A stretch of DNA of 64,000 nt from Arsenicibacter rosenii (GTDB taxonomy: Bacteria; Bacteroidota; Bacteroidia; Cytophagales; Spirosomataceae), in contig NZ_MORL01000002.1 in the NCBI RefSeq assembly GCF_001870735.1, forward strand, positions 248,001 through 312,000. The letters are read 5' to 3'. The notes beneath the pieces were generated by a model. It was given only the letters and a program-made list of their open reading frames with translations, searched no databases and had not been told where the DNA came from. This document shows, piece by piece, positions 17,002-26,207 of this stretch. Position numbers and translations under genes: made by a program. The stretch's first letter is position 1; the number at the start of each line of letters is the position of its first letter.

Positions 17002-18510
17002 TTAGAAGATTGTATGGCGCAAAAAATCGAGATAAATGCTGTTACTCCACCCGAATCCGTCCTGCGTCGGATACTCGCCGCCGCCTGCATGAACCCCTTC
17101 GTCGACCACATTGTATTTCTCCATCATCTTGCCGGTTTCCCGGAAAACACGGTCGTTTACCGCTAGCCAGCGGCGCTGAATCGTGCGGGCTGTGTGGCGG
17201 AAACCATACCGTGACAGAGCCTGAACCGTCAGCCATTGCAACGGAGCCCAGCCATTAGGCGCATCCCATTGCTGCCCCGTGGCTGCCAGTGTAGTAACGA
17301 CACCACCCGGATGTAAAAAGTTTTGCAAAATGTGCTGGTGGACCAAACCGGCCTGATCGGCGGAGGCCAAACCAAAGAATAACGGGAATACGCCGGCCAG
17401 CGATAAAACCGGTGTTGGTTGACCGGTCGCCAGGTTAACGTCCATGAAAAACTGCTGCTGTTCGTCCCAGCACCAGGCCAGAATGGCTGTCCGGCGGCTG
17501 GCGGCTTTCTCCTGATACCATCCCGACTTTGTCAGATCTCCCGCCTGTTGACTGGCTTCAGACAATGCCTGTTCGAGGTGCCAGAGCAGGCAGTTCAGGT
17601 CGACAGGCAGGATGTCGGTGGTCGCGATAGTGGCCATCGACTGCCCGTCGGTAAACCACCGGCTGCTGAAATCCCAGCCGGATTCTGCCGCTGCCCGGAT
17701 GTGGCGATAAATCGTTTCGGGGAGCTGCCCGGCGGTGTGGGCCAGTTCAATGTCTTCCGGATATGATTCCGGCCGCGGGGTTGGTGAGTCATCGTAGTAG
17801 CGGTTCAGGAGGCTGCCGTCGGGCATACGCACAACGCGGCGATAGGCCGGTGCTGCTGCTGTAAGCCGGTGGTTGCCGTTCATCCAGAAAGCATATTCGC
17901 GTTCGAGCTGGTGGTGGTAGCGCAGGAAGGCATCCGGTACCCACTGGCTCAGTAACCGGACCATGAGTGAGAAAAACGGCGGCTGCGACCGGCTCAGGTA
18001 ATAGCTGCGGTTACCGTTCGGGATGAAACCGTAGCGATCAATGAGGTTGCCGAAATTGGCGATCATGCTCTCAATAAGCATGTGCTTGCCGGATTGCAGC
18101 AGGCCTAGCATGGTAAAATAGCTGTCCCAGTAATAAATCTCCCGAAAGCGCCCGCCCGGTACCACGTAGGGGTAGGGCAGAGGCAGCAGTGAGCCGGTGG
18201 CTTCGGTCTGATCGGCTGGCCGGGTCAGGACATTCCACAGGTTGTCAATGTGTTGTTCGGTCGGGATGGTGGCGTCGCTGTGCCAGGTGGTCTGCGGTGT
18301 ATGCGGTAATGCAAAGTGTGCCTGCACAAATGCTTCCAGACAGAAGCCGGGCAGGTCTTTTTCCTGCAAATAAGCAGCGTAAATAACAGCCGGGTCCTGA
18401 AGCGGCAGACTGTCGGCAAAGGTTTTTGAGTCGGGGAAAATCCGGCGCATCTGCACCGCGTCAAACAGGCTCCCGAGCTGTTCGGCGGGAGAAAGTACTG
18501 TGGCACTCAT
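17002..18510 (-). CDS. Trehalase family glycosidase (GH37)
   Basis: 502 residues from the ATG at 18510; a TTG three codons upstream is rejected. Hydrolyses alpha,alpha-trehalose to two glucose molecules. Both family signatures are present: PGGRFREIYYWDSYFTMLGL near residue 130 and QWDAPNGWAPLQ near residue 420, plus the glycine-rich GGGEYPTQDGFGWSN near the end. The substrate-contacting RPES-type segment PRPESYPED is also visible. No signal peptide is present, so a cytoplasmic enzyme is predicted. It is divergent from an MFS transporter gene 120 bases away, which may import the sugar or take up its product. Confidence 0.93.
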   Translation of the reverse strand: MSATVLSPAEQLGSLFDAVQMRRIFPDSKTFADSLPLQDPAVIYAAYLQEKDLPGFCLEAFVQAHFALPHTPQTTWHSDATIPTEQHIDNLWNVLTRPADQTEATGSLLPLPYPYVVPGGRFREIYYWDSYFTMLGLLQSGKHMLIESMIANFGNLIDRYGFIPNGNRSYYLSRSQPPFFSLMVRLLSQWVPDAFLRYHHQLEREYAFWMNGNHRLTAAAPAYRRVVRMPDGSLLNRYYDDSPTPRPESYPEDIELAHTAGQLPETIYRHIRAAAESGWDFSSRWFTDGQSMATIATTDILPVDLNCLLWHLEQALSEASQQAGDLTKSGWYQEKAASRRTAILAWCWDEQQQFFMDVNLATGQPTPVLSLAGVFPLFFGLASADQAGLVHQHILQNFLHPGGVVTTLAATGQQWDAPNGWAPLQWLTVQALSRYGFRHTARTIQRRWLAVNDRVFRETGKMMEKYNVVDEGVHAGGGEYPTQDGFGWSNSIYLDFLRHTIF

Positions 18511-18550
18511 GAAAGACAAGTTATCAGGAAGTTACGGTCTGATTCTGTCT

Positions 18551-18558
18551 CAAAAATA
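18551..18558 (-). promoter_or_regulatory. Promoter -7 element for trehalase
   Basis: Reads TATTTTTG on the minus strand, matching TAnnTTTG, about 40 bases upstream of the trehalase ATG in the trehalase/MFS divergent region. Confidence 0.45.
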
Positions 18559-18629
18559 CACACTTTCTGATTTGAAAAAATCAGGGGAGGCGTTATGTTT
18601 ACGACCCCAAACGTAACTCCTTAACCTAT

Positions 18630-19898
18630 ATGTCGAACTGGCGCATCAAACTGTCGCTTATCCTCAATTATTTTGTTTTTGCCATTCTCCTGAACAGCGT
18701 CGGTACGGTCATCCTGCAAGTCCAGAATAACTACGGCATTACCGCCTCGCAAGCCAGTATTCTGGAAGCATTCAAAGACCTCAGCATTGCCACTGCCTCG
18801 TTTCTGGTAGCCTCTTTTCTCACCCGGATCGGCTACAAACGGTCGATGATGCTGAGTCTGTCACTAGTCTTTATCGCCTGTCTGGCCATGCCGCAACTGC
18901 CGTCGTTCTGGATGACTAAACTCTTATTTGCGGTCACCGGCGTTAGTTTTGCCTTGATCAAGGTGTCTGTATTTGCCACCATTGGCCTGGTTACCGACGA
19001 CCAGAAAGACCATGTCAGCTTCATGAACTTTCTGGAGTCGTTTTTTATGATCGGCGTTCTGTCGGGTTATTTCCTTTTCAGTTCGTTTATTGATGACAAT
19101 CACCCGGAGTCGCGGGCGTGGCTGAACGTGTACTACCTGCTGGCAGGGATTACGCTGGCGGCGTTGCTGCTGCTCCTGTCGACGCCGATCGACGAGTCGG
19201 GCGTTATCCATGAGGCCGGCAAGAGCCTGACCGATGACCTGTCGGATATGCTGAAGCTGGCTGTGCGGCCGCTGGTGATGGTGTTTGTGATGAGTGCTTT
19301 TGTGTATGTCTTGCTGGAGCAGGGCATTATGTCGTGGCTGCCTACGTTCAACAGCCGGATTCTGCACCTGCCCACCTCGCTGAGCATTCAGATGGCCAGT
19401 ATTCTGGCGGCGTCAACGGCATTCGGCCGTTTTGTGGCGGGAATTATCCTGCGCCGGATGTCGTGGTTTACGCTCCTGTCGGTGTGTCTCATTATTGCGG
19501 CAGGCCTGGTACTGGTGGCACTGCCACTGGCGGCAACGGCTCATCAAAGCGATGGCGCAGCCATTACCGGCTGGAGTACCGCTCCGCTGGCCGCGTTTGT
19601 TTTTCCGCTGATCGGGTTGTTTCTCGCCCCGATCTATCCGGCCATCAACTCGGTCATTTTAAGTAACCTGCCGGTCCGGCAGCATGGGCCGATGTCTGGT
19701 CTGATTGTGGTGTTTTCAGCCCTGGGGGGCACCACGGGATCCATCCTGGTGGGCCATGTTTTTGATGCATATGGCGGGCAAACCGCGTTTTATTTTTCGC
19801 TCCTGCCATTGACCGGCCTGCTGGTCATTCTGTTTGCCTTTAACCGGATGCAGCCCGCGCGGACAACGCCGCTGGAGCCGGTATCGGCCATGCACTGA
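18630..19898 (+). CDS. MFS transporter
   Basis: 422 residues with about twelve hydrophobic membrane segments in two six-helix halves separated by a charged cytoplasmic loop (about residues 185-215, STPIDESGVIHEAGKSLTDD). The short loop between helices 2 and 3 carries the MFS-type GYKRSMM basic motif. The overall pattern recalls the sugar-transporting FucP-like group, but I cannot assign a substrate from sequence. Divergent from trehalase, so a role in disaccharide or glucose movement is a reasonable guess. ATG start at 18630; no clear downstream terminator. Confidence 0.85.
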   Translation: MSNWRIKLSLILNYFVFAILLNSVGTVILQVQNNYGITASQASILEAFKDLSIATASFLVASFLTRIGYKRSMMLSLSLVFIACLAMPQLPSFWMTKLLFAVTGVSFALIKVSVFATIGLVTDDQKDHVSFMNFLESFFMIGVLSGYFLFSSFIDDNHPESRAWLNVYYLLAGITLAALLLLLSTPIDESGVIHEAGKSLTDDLSDMLKLAVRPLVMVFVMSAFVYVLLEQGIMSWLPTFNSRILHLPTSLSIQMASILAASTAFGRFVAGIILRRMSWFTLLSVCLIIAAGLVLVALPLAATAHQSDGAAITGWSTAPLAAFVFPLIGLFLAPIYPAINSVILSNLPVRQHGPMSGLIVVFSALGGTTGSILVGHVFDAYGGQTAFYFSLLPLTGLLVILFAFNRMQPARTTPLEPVSAMH

Positions 19899-19991
19899 CC
19901 TTTGTAGGGAATTGAGCGAATTCGTGAATGTGCGATTGCGTGAATAAGCCACTGAAATACCGGCTGATAAGGCGGTAAAAATGCGTCCGGA

Positions 19992-21227
19992 TTAATCTTC
20001 CGGTACGAAAGTCAGAAAGCTGAACTGCTTTTCGTCGAACATCTCCTGCGCAATTTCCTGTAAGTGCCGGGGCTCAACCGCGCGGATTTCGTTAAAAATA
20101 TCTTCCAGCGACTCGACGCGGTCAATATCCAGAATGCTTTTGGCCATCATCAGCATGAAGCTCTGATTGCCTTCTTCGGCCATTGCCAGCTGACCCATCA
20201 GCTGTTCTTTGGTCTGGTGCATCTGGTTGGCTGTGAGTGACTTGGTGCACAGTAATTGCATTTCCTTCTGAATGAGGCTATAGGCGCGGTCAACCTTTTT
20301 GGGGTCGGTGCCAAAATAAATGCCCAGGAAGCCCGTATCCAGAAATGGCGTGAAGCTGGCGTCGATGGAGTAAACCAGCCCCTGCCTTTCGCGCAGGTTC
20401 ATGTTCAGCCGTGAGTTCATGCCCGGCCCGCCCAGCAGGTTGATGAGCATAAAAAACGGCAGCCGCTTCGGATCGGTCAGCGAAAAGGCGGGCCGTCCCA
20501 GCGCACACTGGGCCTGGGTAATCGGGCGTTTAACCACCTGCCGCACGGCTTCGTAGCTGGCTGGCGGTTTCCGGATGCGGTTGGTGGTGCTTCGCGGAAT
20601 ATCCGCCAGGTATTTTTCGGCGATCCGTACTACTTTTTTAAACGGATAATTGCTTACCGACGAAAAAACAATGCGGTCGGTATCGAGGTTTTCGGCGATA
20701 AATTCCTGCAGGTTTTCGCGGGTAAACGATTGAACGGTCTCGGTCGTCCCGAGAATATTACTGCCCAGCGGGTGATTCTGAAAAACCAGCTGGTCAAAAT
20801 CGTCCTGTAAAGCGTCTTCCGGCGAATCATAATACATCGCCATTTCTTCCAGCACCACGTTCCGTTCGCGTTCGATCTGCTTCTCGGGAAAAATGGAGTG
20901 AAAGGCGATATCGGCCAGCAGTTCGGTGGCCTTCTCGAAATGAATCCCCAGCAGCGAGGCATGAAAGCATACCTTTTCCTTGGTCGTGTAGGCGTTCAGT
21001 TCGCCTCCGACGTTTTCCAGACGGTTAAGGATGTGATAAGATTTGCGTTTCTTTGTGCCTTTAAAGGCCATGTGTTCCCAGAAATGGGCAAGACCCTGCT
21101 GGTGTGGTTTCTCGTCCCGGCTGCCAATGTCGAGCATGATGCCGCAGTGCGCAATCTGGGTATGAGGTATTTGTTTATGTACAATACGGATGCCGTTGGG
21201 CAACGTAAATAGTTCGTAATCTTCCAT
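19992..21227 (-). CDS. M16 family zinc peptidase
   Basis: 411 residues from the ATG at 21227 (MEDYELFTLPNGIRIVHKQ). The frame continues upstream to 21308, but that part would overlap the divergent GT9 gene and has no family similarity. HFWEH is the inverted zinc motif HxxEH of pitrilysin-type peptidases, and the third ligand lies in VVLEEMAMYYDSPED about 75 residues later, so this is an active-type subunit. No signal peptide is present, so it is probably cytoplasmic. The second, inactive-type domain is included in the C-terminal half (GGPGMNSRLNMNLRERQGLVY). Likely degrades peptides; the target is unknown. Confidence 0.9.
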   Translation of the reverse strand: MEDYELFTLPNGIRIVHKQIPHTQIAHCGIMLDIGSRDEKPHQQGLAHFWEHMAFKGTKKRKSYHILNRLENVGGELNAYTTKEKVCFHASLLGIHFEKATELLADIAFHSIFPEKQIERERNVVLEEMAMYYDSPEDALQDDFDQLVFQNHPLGSNILGTTETVQSFTRENLQEFIAENLDTDRIVFSSVSNYPFKKVVRIAEKYLADIPRSTTNRIRKPPASYEAVRQVVKRPITQAQCALGRPAFSLTDPKRLPFFMLINLLGGPGMNSRLNMNLRERQGLVYSIDASFTPFLDTGFLGIYFGTDPKKVDRAYSLIQKEMQLLCTKSLTANQMHQTKEQLMGQLAMAEEGNQSFMLMMAKSILDIDRVESLEDIFNEIRAVEPRHLQEIAQEMFDEKQFSFLTFVPED

Positions 21228-21244
21228 TCTGTTAAATAGGAGTA

Positions 21245-21252
21245 CAAAGGTA
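21245..21252 (-). promoter_or_regulatory. Promoter -7 element for M16 peptidase gene
   Basis: Reads TACCTTTG on the minus strand, matching TAnnTTTG, 17 bases upstream of the ATG at 21227. Confidence 0.4.
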
Positions 21253-21295
21253 GTGAAGTAATGTCGCGGAATTACCTTTTGCTCACTGCCAGTTA

Positions 21296-22291
21296 ATGAT
21301 AACGACAAGTACTGCCGGTCGGTTCCTGATCATTCAGACCGCGTTTATTGGTGATGTTATTCTGGCAACGGCGTTGCTGGAACAGCTGCATGCGCAATTT
21401 CCGGCAGCACGGCTGGATATGCTTGTCCGGCAGGGAAACGAAGGGCTGCTGAAAAACCATCCGTTTCTGAATGAGATACTGATCTGGGAGAAAAAAAAGC
21501 GGAAATACGGGAGCTTGTGGGCACTGCTGAAACAGATTCGCCGTACCCGATACGATAGCGTAATTAACCTGCAACGTTTCGGGGCTACCGGTGCGCTGAC
21601 AGCCTTCTCGGGAGCCGGTGAAACCATCGGTTACGATAAAAATCCGTTTGCCCGCTTTTTTACGCGTACCGTGCCGCACCGGATTCAGCCGGGCGTGCAC
21701 GAAGTCGACCGCAACGCCGGGCTGATTGCTCATCTGATGCCTGAACCCCTGCGCCTTCGCCCGAAGTTGTATCCGTCGGCGGCTGACTATGCAGCGGTAG
21801 CACCTTATCAGACGGGGCCTTACGTTTGCATGGCCCCTACGTCGGTCTGGTATACCAAACAATTCCCCCGCGAAAAATGGGTCGAACTGATCGGGCAGTT
21901 GCCGGTGGAATATACCATCTATCTGTTGGGGGCTCCCTCTGATAGCAATGCCTGTGACTGGATTGTGGCCGAAACCAGGGGCCGCCGGCCGGTGATCAGC
22001 CTGACCGGGAAGCTGTCCCTGCTTCAGTCGGCCGCGCTGATGCAGGGGGCAGCCATGAACTATGTGAACGATTCCGCACCGATGCACCTGTGTTCGGCGC
22101 TGAACGCGCCCACTACTGCTATTTTCTGCTCAACGGTACCGGACTTTGGCTTTGGGCCGCTTGCCGACGATTCCCGTATTCTGGAAACAAAACTGGATTT
22201 AGACTGTCGCCCCTGTGGCCTGCATGGATACAAAAAATGCCCGCTCGGGCATTTTAACTGTGCATATTCAATTGATGTACAGGGGGCGTAG
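21296..22291 (+). CDS. Glycosyltransferase family 9 (heptosyltransferase-like)
   Basis: 331 residues. ILIIQTAFIGDVILATAL-type opening (here FLIIQTAFIGDVILAT) is the classical start of GT9 heptosyltransferases, which add ADP-heptose to the lipopolysaccharide core on the cytoplasmic face. The C-terminal donor-binding half has CMAPTSVWYTKQFPREKW, ISLTGKLSLLQSAALM and VNDSAPMHLCSALNAPTTAIF, the canonical GT-B nucleotide-sugar site. Late cysteines in DCRPCGLHGYKKCPLGHF are common in this family. gmhA elsewhere in the window supplies the heptose pathway. Its stop codon sits at the left end of a tandem repeat. Confidence 0.9.
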   Translation: MITTSTAGRFLIIQTAFIGDVILATALLEQLHAQFPAARLDMLVRQGNEGLLKNHPFLNEILIWEKKKRKYGSLWALLKQIRRTRYDSVINLQRFGATGALTAFSGAGETIGYDKNPFARFFTRTVPHRIQPGVHEVDRNAGLIAHLMPEPLRLRPKLYPSAADYAAVAPYQTGPYVCMAPTSVWYTKQFPREKWVELIGQLPVEYTIYLLGAPSDSNACDWIVAETRGRRPVISLTGKLSLLQSAALMQGAAMNYVNDSAPMHLCSALNAPTTAIFCSTVPDFGFGPLADDSRILETKLDLDCRPCGLHGYKKCPLGHFNCAYSIDVQGA

Positions 22292-22307
22292 TGCGTAGTG
22301 CGTAGTG
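22287..22307 (+). repeat. Short tandem repeat CGTAGTG x3
   Basis: Three perfect CGTAGTG units. The TAG stop of the GT9 gene (22289-22291) lies inside the first unit. Related words (GCATAGCGCATAGCGC, GTGCGTAGAG, TGCGCTACAC) recur at 22578-22645 in both orientations. Confidence 0.6.
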
Positions 22308-22321
22308 CATAGGGCATCACT

Positions 22322-22349
22322 GCTCTCCGCTCTTACTCCTCTGCTTCAC
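22322..22349. repeat. Direct repeat matching the ribBA 3' end
   Basis: GCTCTCCGCTCTTACTCCT and the bases after it resemble the segment near 22693-22718 (GCGCTCCGCTCTTATCCCT), which includes the ribBA stop codon and last codons. The two copies flank the palindromic element. Confidence 0.45.
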
Positions 22350-22571
22350 AAGGCCCGTAGGGCCGCTACAGCTCAGCGTCGGTAGCATTCGGTGGCATTT
22401 GTTTGCATGCAGCGTCGGCAAAAAACAACCATTTGCGAAACCGCCGCGTGCCGTCAGGTACGCTACCGGTTCTGTACCTGACGGCACAGAAAAAAACGCG
22501 CTGAATTAATGGGCTACCGAATGCTACCGACTTCATGCTACAGACGCTGCGCTGTTGAAGCCCTACGGGCT
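22350..22571. repeat. Nested palindromic repeat element, about 220 bp
   Basis: Successive inverted arms suggest one large cruciform: AAGGCCCGTAGGGC near 22350 with GCCCTACGGGCTT near 22559; CGGTAGCATTCGGTGGC (22380-22396) with GCTACCGAATGCTACCG (22513-22529); and a perfect innermost 14-bp stem GTGCCGTCAGGTAC (22448-22461) with its complement at 22474-22487. No open frame spans it. It fills most of the 411-base GT9-ribBA spacer and resembles a non-coding miniature repeat, but no transposase ends or target duplication are visible. Confidence 0.55.
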
Positions 22572-22702
22572 TTTGTGGCATAGCGCATAGCGCACAGTGC
22601 GTAGAGAGCATAGCGCCACATTGCGCTACACACATTGCGCTACACCCTAAACTACAGGCCCTGTATGCTACACTTATGCTCCACGCCCTGTGCGCTCCGC
22701 TC

Positions 22703-23953
22703 TTATCCCTTTGCTCCCAATGACAGCGTGTGGCCCATTTTATCGCGCTTTGTCTGAAGATAGCGCTCGTTGTAGGGGTTAGATGGCAGTTCGATCGGAA
22801 CAGACTCGATGATTTCGAGGCCATAACCCATCAGACCAGCCCGCTTTTTCGGGTTGTTGCTGATCAGGCGGATTTTATGAACGCTCAGATCGCGCAGGAT
22901 CTGAGCCCCTACGCCATAGTTCCGGGCATCCATCGGGAGGCCCAACTCAAGGTTAGCTTCTACCGTGTCGCGCCCCATTTCCTGGAGTTTGTACGCTTTC
23001 AGCTTATTCAGCAGACCAATGCCGCGACCTTCCTGATTCATGTACAGCACTACACCTTTACCTTCGCGTTCGACCATTTCGAGGGCCGCGTGCAGCTGAC
23101 CGCCGCAGTCGCAGCGGCATGAGCCAAAAATGTCGCCGGTAACGCAGGACGAGTGAACCCGCACCAGCACCGGCTCATCAGGGCTCCAGGTACCTTTGAC
23201 AAGGGCCAGGTGCGTCTCGTCGGTATCAATCTGTTTAAAGGCGATCAGGTCGAAGTGCCCCCATATGGTCGGCATATCCACGCCAATCTCGCGGCGGATC
23301 ATGGTTTCCTGCTGCAGGCGGTATTCGATCAGGTCCTGGATGCTGACGAGCTTCATGCCGAAGCGGTCGGCCATTTCGCGCAGTTGCGGCAGGCGGGCCA
23401 TGGTACCGTCTTCGTTCAGCACTTCAATCAGGACACCGGCCGGTTTCAGGCCTGCCAGTTTCGCTAAGTCGATGGCTGCTTCGGTATGGCCGGTCCGGCG
23501 GAGGACGCCTCCTTCGGCAGCCTTGAGCGGAAAAATGTGGCCCGGGCGGCCAAGGTCATTCGGGTCGGTCGTCGGTTCGGCCAGTGCCTGAATGGTTTTT
23601 GCCCGGTCAGAGGCTGAAATGCCGGTTGTGCAGCCGTGGCCCAGCAAGTCGACCGAGACGGTAAACGGCGTTGTATGAATGGAGGTATTGTTGCCAACCA
23701 TCATTTCCAGACCGAGCTCTTCGCAGCGTTCCTGCGTCAGAGGCACACACATAAGGCCGCGCCCCTCCTTGATCATGAAGTTGACCATCTCGGGCGTAAT
23801 TTTCTCCGCCGCACAGATCATGTCGCCTTCATTTTCGCGATCTTCGTCATCCACAACGATTACGATTTTCCCATCGCGGATGTCAGCAATGGCGTCCGCG
23901 ATGGAGTCCAGCCTGATCGGCGCCGGTGCTGAATTGGTATTATTATTGCTCAT
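22703..23953 (-). CDS. ribBA: Bifunctional DHBP synthase / GTP cyclohydrolase II
   Basis: 416 residues. Supplies both precursors of riboflavin: residues about 15-212 convert ribulose 5-phosphate to 3,4-dihydroxy-2-butanone 4-phosphate, and residues about 213-416 open GTP to the pyrimidine precursor. Markers are [18 protein letters not shown] and [20 protein letters not shown] in the first domain, and the zinc site [17 protein letters not shown] and [10 protein letters not shown] in the second. ATG start at 23953. A 16-base palindrome lies seven bases upstream. I see no FMN riboswitch in the 160-base leader. The 3' end is shared with a direct repeat. Confidence 0.96.
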   Translation of the reverse strand: MSNNNTNSAPAPIRLDSIADAIADIRDGKIVIVVDDEDRENEGDMICAAEKITPEMVNFMIKEGRGLMCVPLTQERCEELGLEMMVGNNTSIHTTPFTVSVDLLGHGCTTGISASDRAKTIQALAEPTTDPNDLGRPGHIFPLKAAEGGVLRRTGHTEAAIDLAKLAGLKPAGVLIEVLNEDGTMARLPQLREMADRFGMKLVSIQDLIEYRLQQETMIRREIGVDMPTIWGHFDLIAFKQIDTDETHLALVKGTWSPDEPVLVRVHSSCVTGDIFGSCRCDCGGQLHAALEMVEREGKGVVLYMNQEGRGIGLLNKLKAYKLQEMGRDTVEANLELGLPMDARNYGVGAQILRDLSVHKIRLISNNPKKRAGLMGYGLEIIESVPIELPSNPYNERYLQTKRDKMGHTLSLGAKG

Positions 23954-23959
23954 GCCTTT

Positions 23960-23975
23960 GTTTGATGTATCAAAC
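23960..23975. promoter_or_regulatory. Palindrome in the ribBA leader
   Basis: GTTTGAT-GT-ATCAAAC, a perfect 7-bp palindrome whose edge is six bases from the ribBA start codon. It could be a repressor operator or a hairpin covering the ribosome-binding region. Confidence 0.35.
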
Positions 23976-24026
23976 GACGCCGGTTTATCGTCAAAGGATA
24001 ACCTGGCAATCCTGTTGAACGGGTAT

Positions 24027-24034
24027 TATCTTTG
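24027..24034 (+). promoter_or_regulatory. Promoter -7 element for T9SS protein gene
   Basis: TATCTTTG matches TAnnTTTG, about 80 bases before the start at 24114. Confidence 0.4.
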
Positions 24035-24076
24035 ATCGGTCGGCAACCGTTGATTTGAAACCATAACGACTGGCAA

Positions 24077-24084
24077 CAAAGATA
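24077..24084 (-). promoter_or_regulatory. Promoter -7 element for ribBA
   Basis: Reads TATCTTTG on the minus strand, with TTTTG (24108-24112) about 23 bases upstream as a possible -33 element. It overlaps the opposing promoter region of the T9SS gene, so the two may interfere. Confidence 0.45.
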
Positions 24085-24113
24085 CGTTTCCCAAGGCGCT
24101 AAAATGTCAAAAG

Positions 24114-26195
24114 ATGCGTTGTAAGAACAGAATCAAGCCGTCTTTCATAACGAAAAAAATCATTACTTCTGTGAATATCAACAATTACCGGAACCGGATA
24201 CGCTGCAGACAAAAAAGTGTAGTTGGCCTGTGGATGGCGCTTTTCGTTTTTCTTATGAGTATCGGGACAGGCAATCAGACATTCGGACAAAATCTGTGTA
24301 ATACGCCGGGCGGGGGAGGGTTTACACTGGCAGCTCCATCAATCTGTCTGGGAAAGAGTGTTGTTGTAACACCGGACGCCGGTCTGGCTAATGATTCCTA
24401 TGTCTACTTATATGATGGCGTTGCCAGTGTGAGTGCCCTTGCTGCACAGGCAATAACAAATCGTGGCTTCCAGTACGCACAACCTGGCTCGTATACTATC
24501 CTTCAGCTTGCCTCAAAGGGAGCAACCGGAGTGACTGCTTGCCAGGTAGTTACGGTTTATCCGACGTCTAAGCTGGAATATACCTATCAGATTTGTCCCT
24601 CACCGACGGGGGCCGGGTATACAGTCAAACTGAACTTTACGCTGGACGCCATTACGAAGACTTATGATAGGATTGAGGTAAACTGGGGGGATGGCCAGGG
24701 AGTTAAGTCATATCCGATGAGCAGTGTCGGCAATATTTCCTACACCTACACTAACCCGGGCAACTACCTCGTACAGGTCAATGGCGCATTTAACGTGAAT
24801 GTAGGGTGTATTACGGAAAAAAATATACAAAGCATTCCCGTCCGGCCGAAAGACAAGCCTGTCATTACGACGCTGACGTCAACGGGTGCCGGAGCAAAGA
24901 TCGATGTCCAGGCAACGCCGGGAGATGTGGTAGAGCTTTTACAGAAAAACGGCGCAACCTTTCAGCCGACCGGGTTAACGGCGACTAACGGGGCCTCCAT
25001 CAGCGTATCGGGTACGGGCGGTGCAACGCAGTGTTTTCAGCTTCAGGTGAAAGGAGGCTGCGCGACAGAACTGTCGGATGAAGTCTGTACCCTTAACTTA
25101 TCGGCTGTTGCCGGCAATCAGCAGAACACCCTCACCTGGCAACCCTACGAAGGGAAAGGCTACGTAGCGTTTGCTTCCGGTTATTCAATTAGCCGGACCG
25201 ATAACGGGGCAACAGGTGCTCCCTCTCAGATTACAACACCCTCTACCGTGAGCACCAAACAGCTTGTCGATAACAACGGTATTCAGTGTGGTGTACAATA
25301 TTGTTATACCTTACAGGCCCGCATGCTGACGGTGAGCGGCTTCCCGACCACTGTGATCTCCAGCCCTGTATGTGTTACCGGACAAAGTGCGGCCTTACCC
25401 GCTGCCCCGACCAATCTACAGGTATCGGTAGCCGATAACGGGCAGATTGAGGTACGTAACGTTACGGCTGGCCTGCCCACGTCGTTTACCATGCTGGTGC
25501 TGCGGGCCGATAGCCCGGCAGGGCCGTTCCAACAAATCGGCTCAGTCAGTAATTCAACGGTCTTCAAAGATCCCGGCGTTAATCCGAATGATCGGTCATA
25601 CTGTTACCAGATTGTATTCCAGAACAACTGCGGTAACGTGTCAACGCCTTCAAAGCCTGTTTGCAGTGTCTGGCTAGGTTCGCTGTCTACCGGTATTGAC
25701 TGGACGGCAGATTCGCCGTTTACGCCGGGAACCGTTAGCCGCTATGTGCTGGAAATTTACGATACCGGAACCAATACCCTGTACAAGGAGATTCCGTTGG
25801 GTGGTAATACGCATTATGAGCCGGACCCGAATGATCAGTCGACGCAAACGTTCCGGTACCGGATACGCGCCGAGTCGGCTACGGGCGAGAGTACATCAAA
25901 TTACTTCGAGTTAAAGCGAAATGCCAGTATATTTGTACCAACCGCGTTCACACCGAACGGCGACGGGCAGAATGACCGCTTTCTGGTGTTGGGTACATTT
26001 CTGGACAATTTCGAAATGATTATCTACTCCCGCTGGGGTGATCCGATCTATCAGACAACCAGTCTGACGGAAGGTTGGGACGGCAACGTCGGCGGGCAGC
26101 AGGCACCAGCCGGGACATATGCCTATCGGATCAACGTTCGGGATAAAGACGGGCAGCAGATTGTGAAGCGTGGTACAATAACGCTGCTCCGCTAA
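24114..26195 (+). CDS. T9SS type B sorting (gliding-associated C-terminal) domain protein
   Basis: 693 residues. A signal peptide follows a long basic N-terminus (hydrophobic core WMALFVFLMSIGTG), so a later start such as the GTG at 24172 is possible. A PKD-like domain lies near residues 165-225 (IEVNWGDGQG, YTYTNPGNYLVQV), then two fibronectin-like regions. The last 85 residues are the type B sorting domain: FVPTAFTPNGDGQNDRF, YSRWGDPIYQ, GWDGNVGGQQAPAGTYAYRI and a closing strand. The protein is therefore predicted to cross the outer membrane through the type IX system and reach the surface or medium. Cargo function unknown. ybaB follows 12 bases later. Confidence 0.9.
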   Translation: MRCKNRIKPSFITKKIITSVNINNYRNRIRCRQKSVVGLWMALFVFLMSIGTGNQTFGQNLCNTPGGGGFTLAAPSICLGKSVVVTPDAGLANDSYVYLYDGVASVSALAAQAITNRGFQYAQPGSYTILQLASKGATGVTACQVVTVYPTSKLEYTYQICPSPTGAGYTVKLNFTLDAITKTYDRIEVNWGDGQGVKSYPMSSVGNISYTYTNPGNYLVQVNGAFNVNVGCITEKNIQSIPVRPKDKPVITTLTSTGAGAKIDVQATPGDVVELLQKNGATFQPTGLTATNGASISVSGTGGATQCFQLQVKGGCATELSDEVCTLNLSAVAGNQQNTLTWQPYEGKGYVAFASGYSISRTDNGATGAPSQITTPSTVSTKQLVDNNGIQCGVQYCYTLQARMLTVSGFPTTVISSPVCVTGQSAALPAAPTNLQVSVADNGQIEVRNVTAGLPTSFTMLVLRADSPAGPFQQIGSVSNSTVFKDPGVNPNDRSYCYQIVFQNNCGNVSTPSKPVCSVWLGSLSTGIDWTADSPFTPGTVSRYVLEIYDTGTNTLYKEIPLGGNTHYEPDPNDQSTQTFRYRIRAESATGESTSNYFELKRNASIFVPTAFTPNGDGQNDRFLVLGTFLDNFEMIIYSRWGDPIYQTTSLTEGWDGNVGGQQAPAGTYAYRINVRDKDGQQIVKRGTITLLR

Positions 26196-26207
26196 ACGGA
26201 AAACGAT

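Noticed and set aside
21293-22087. 264-residue minus-strand open frame
   Set aside because: It lies antisense to the GT9 gene, which has intact motifs in the other frame.
22283-22645. CRISPR-like array
   Set aside because: The repeats are 7 bases long and contiguous or irregular, with no spacers of uniform length and no cas genes.
23954-24113. FMN riboswitch before ribBA
   Set aside because: The characteristic conserved FMN aptamer elements are not visible in the leader; only a short palindrome is present.
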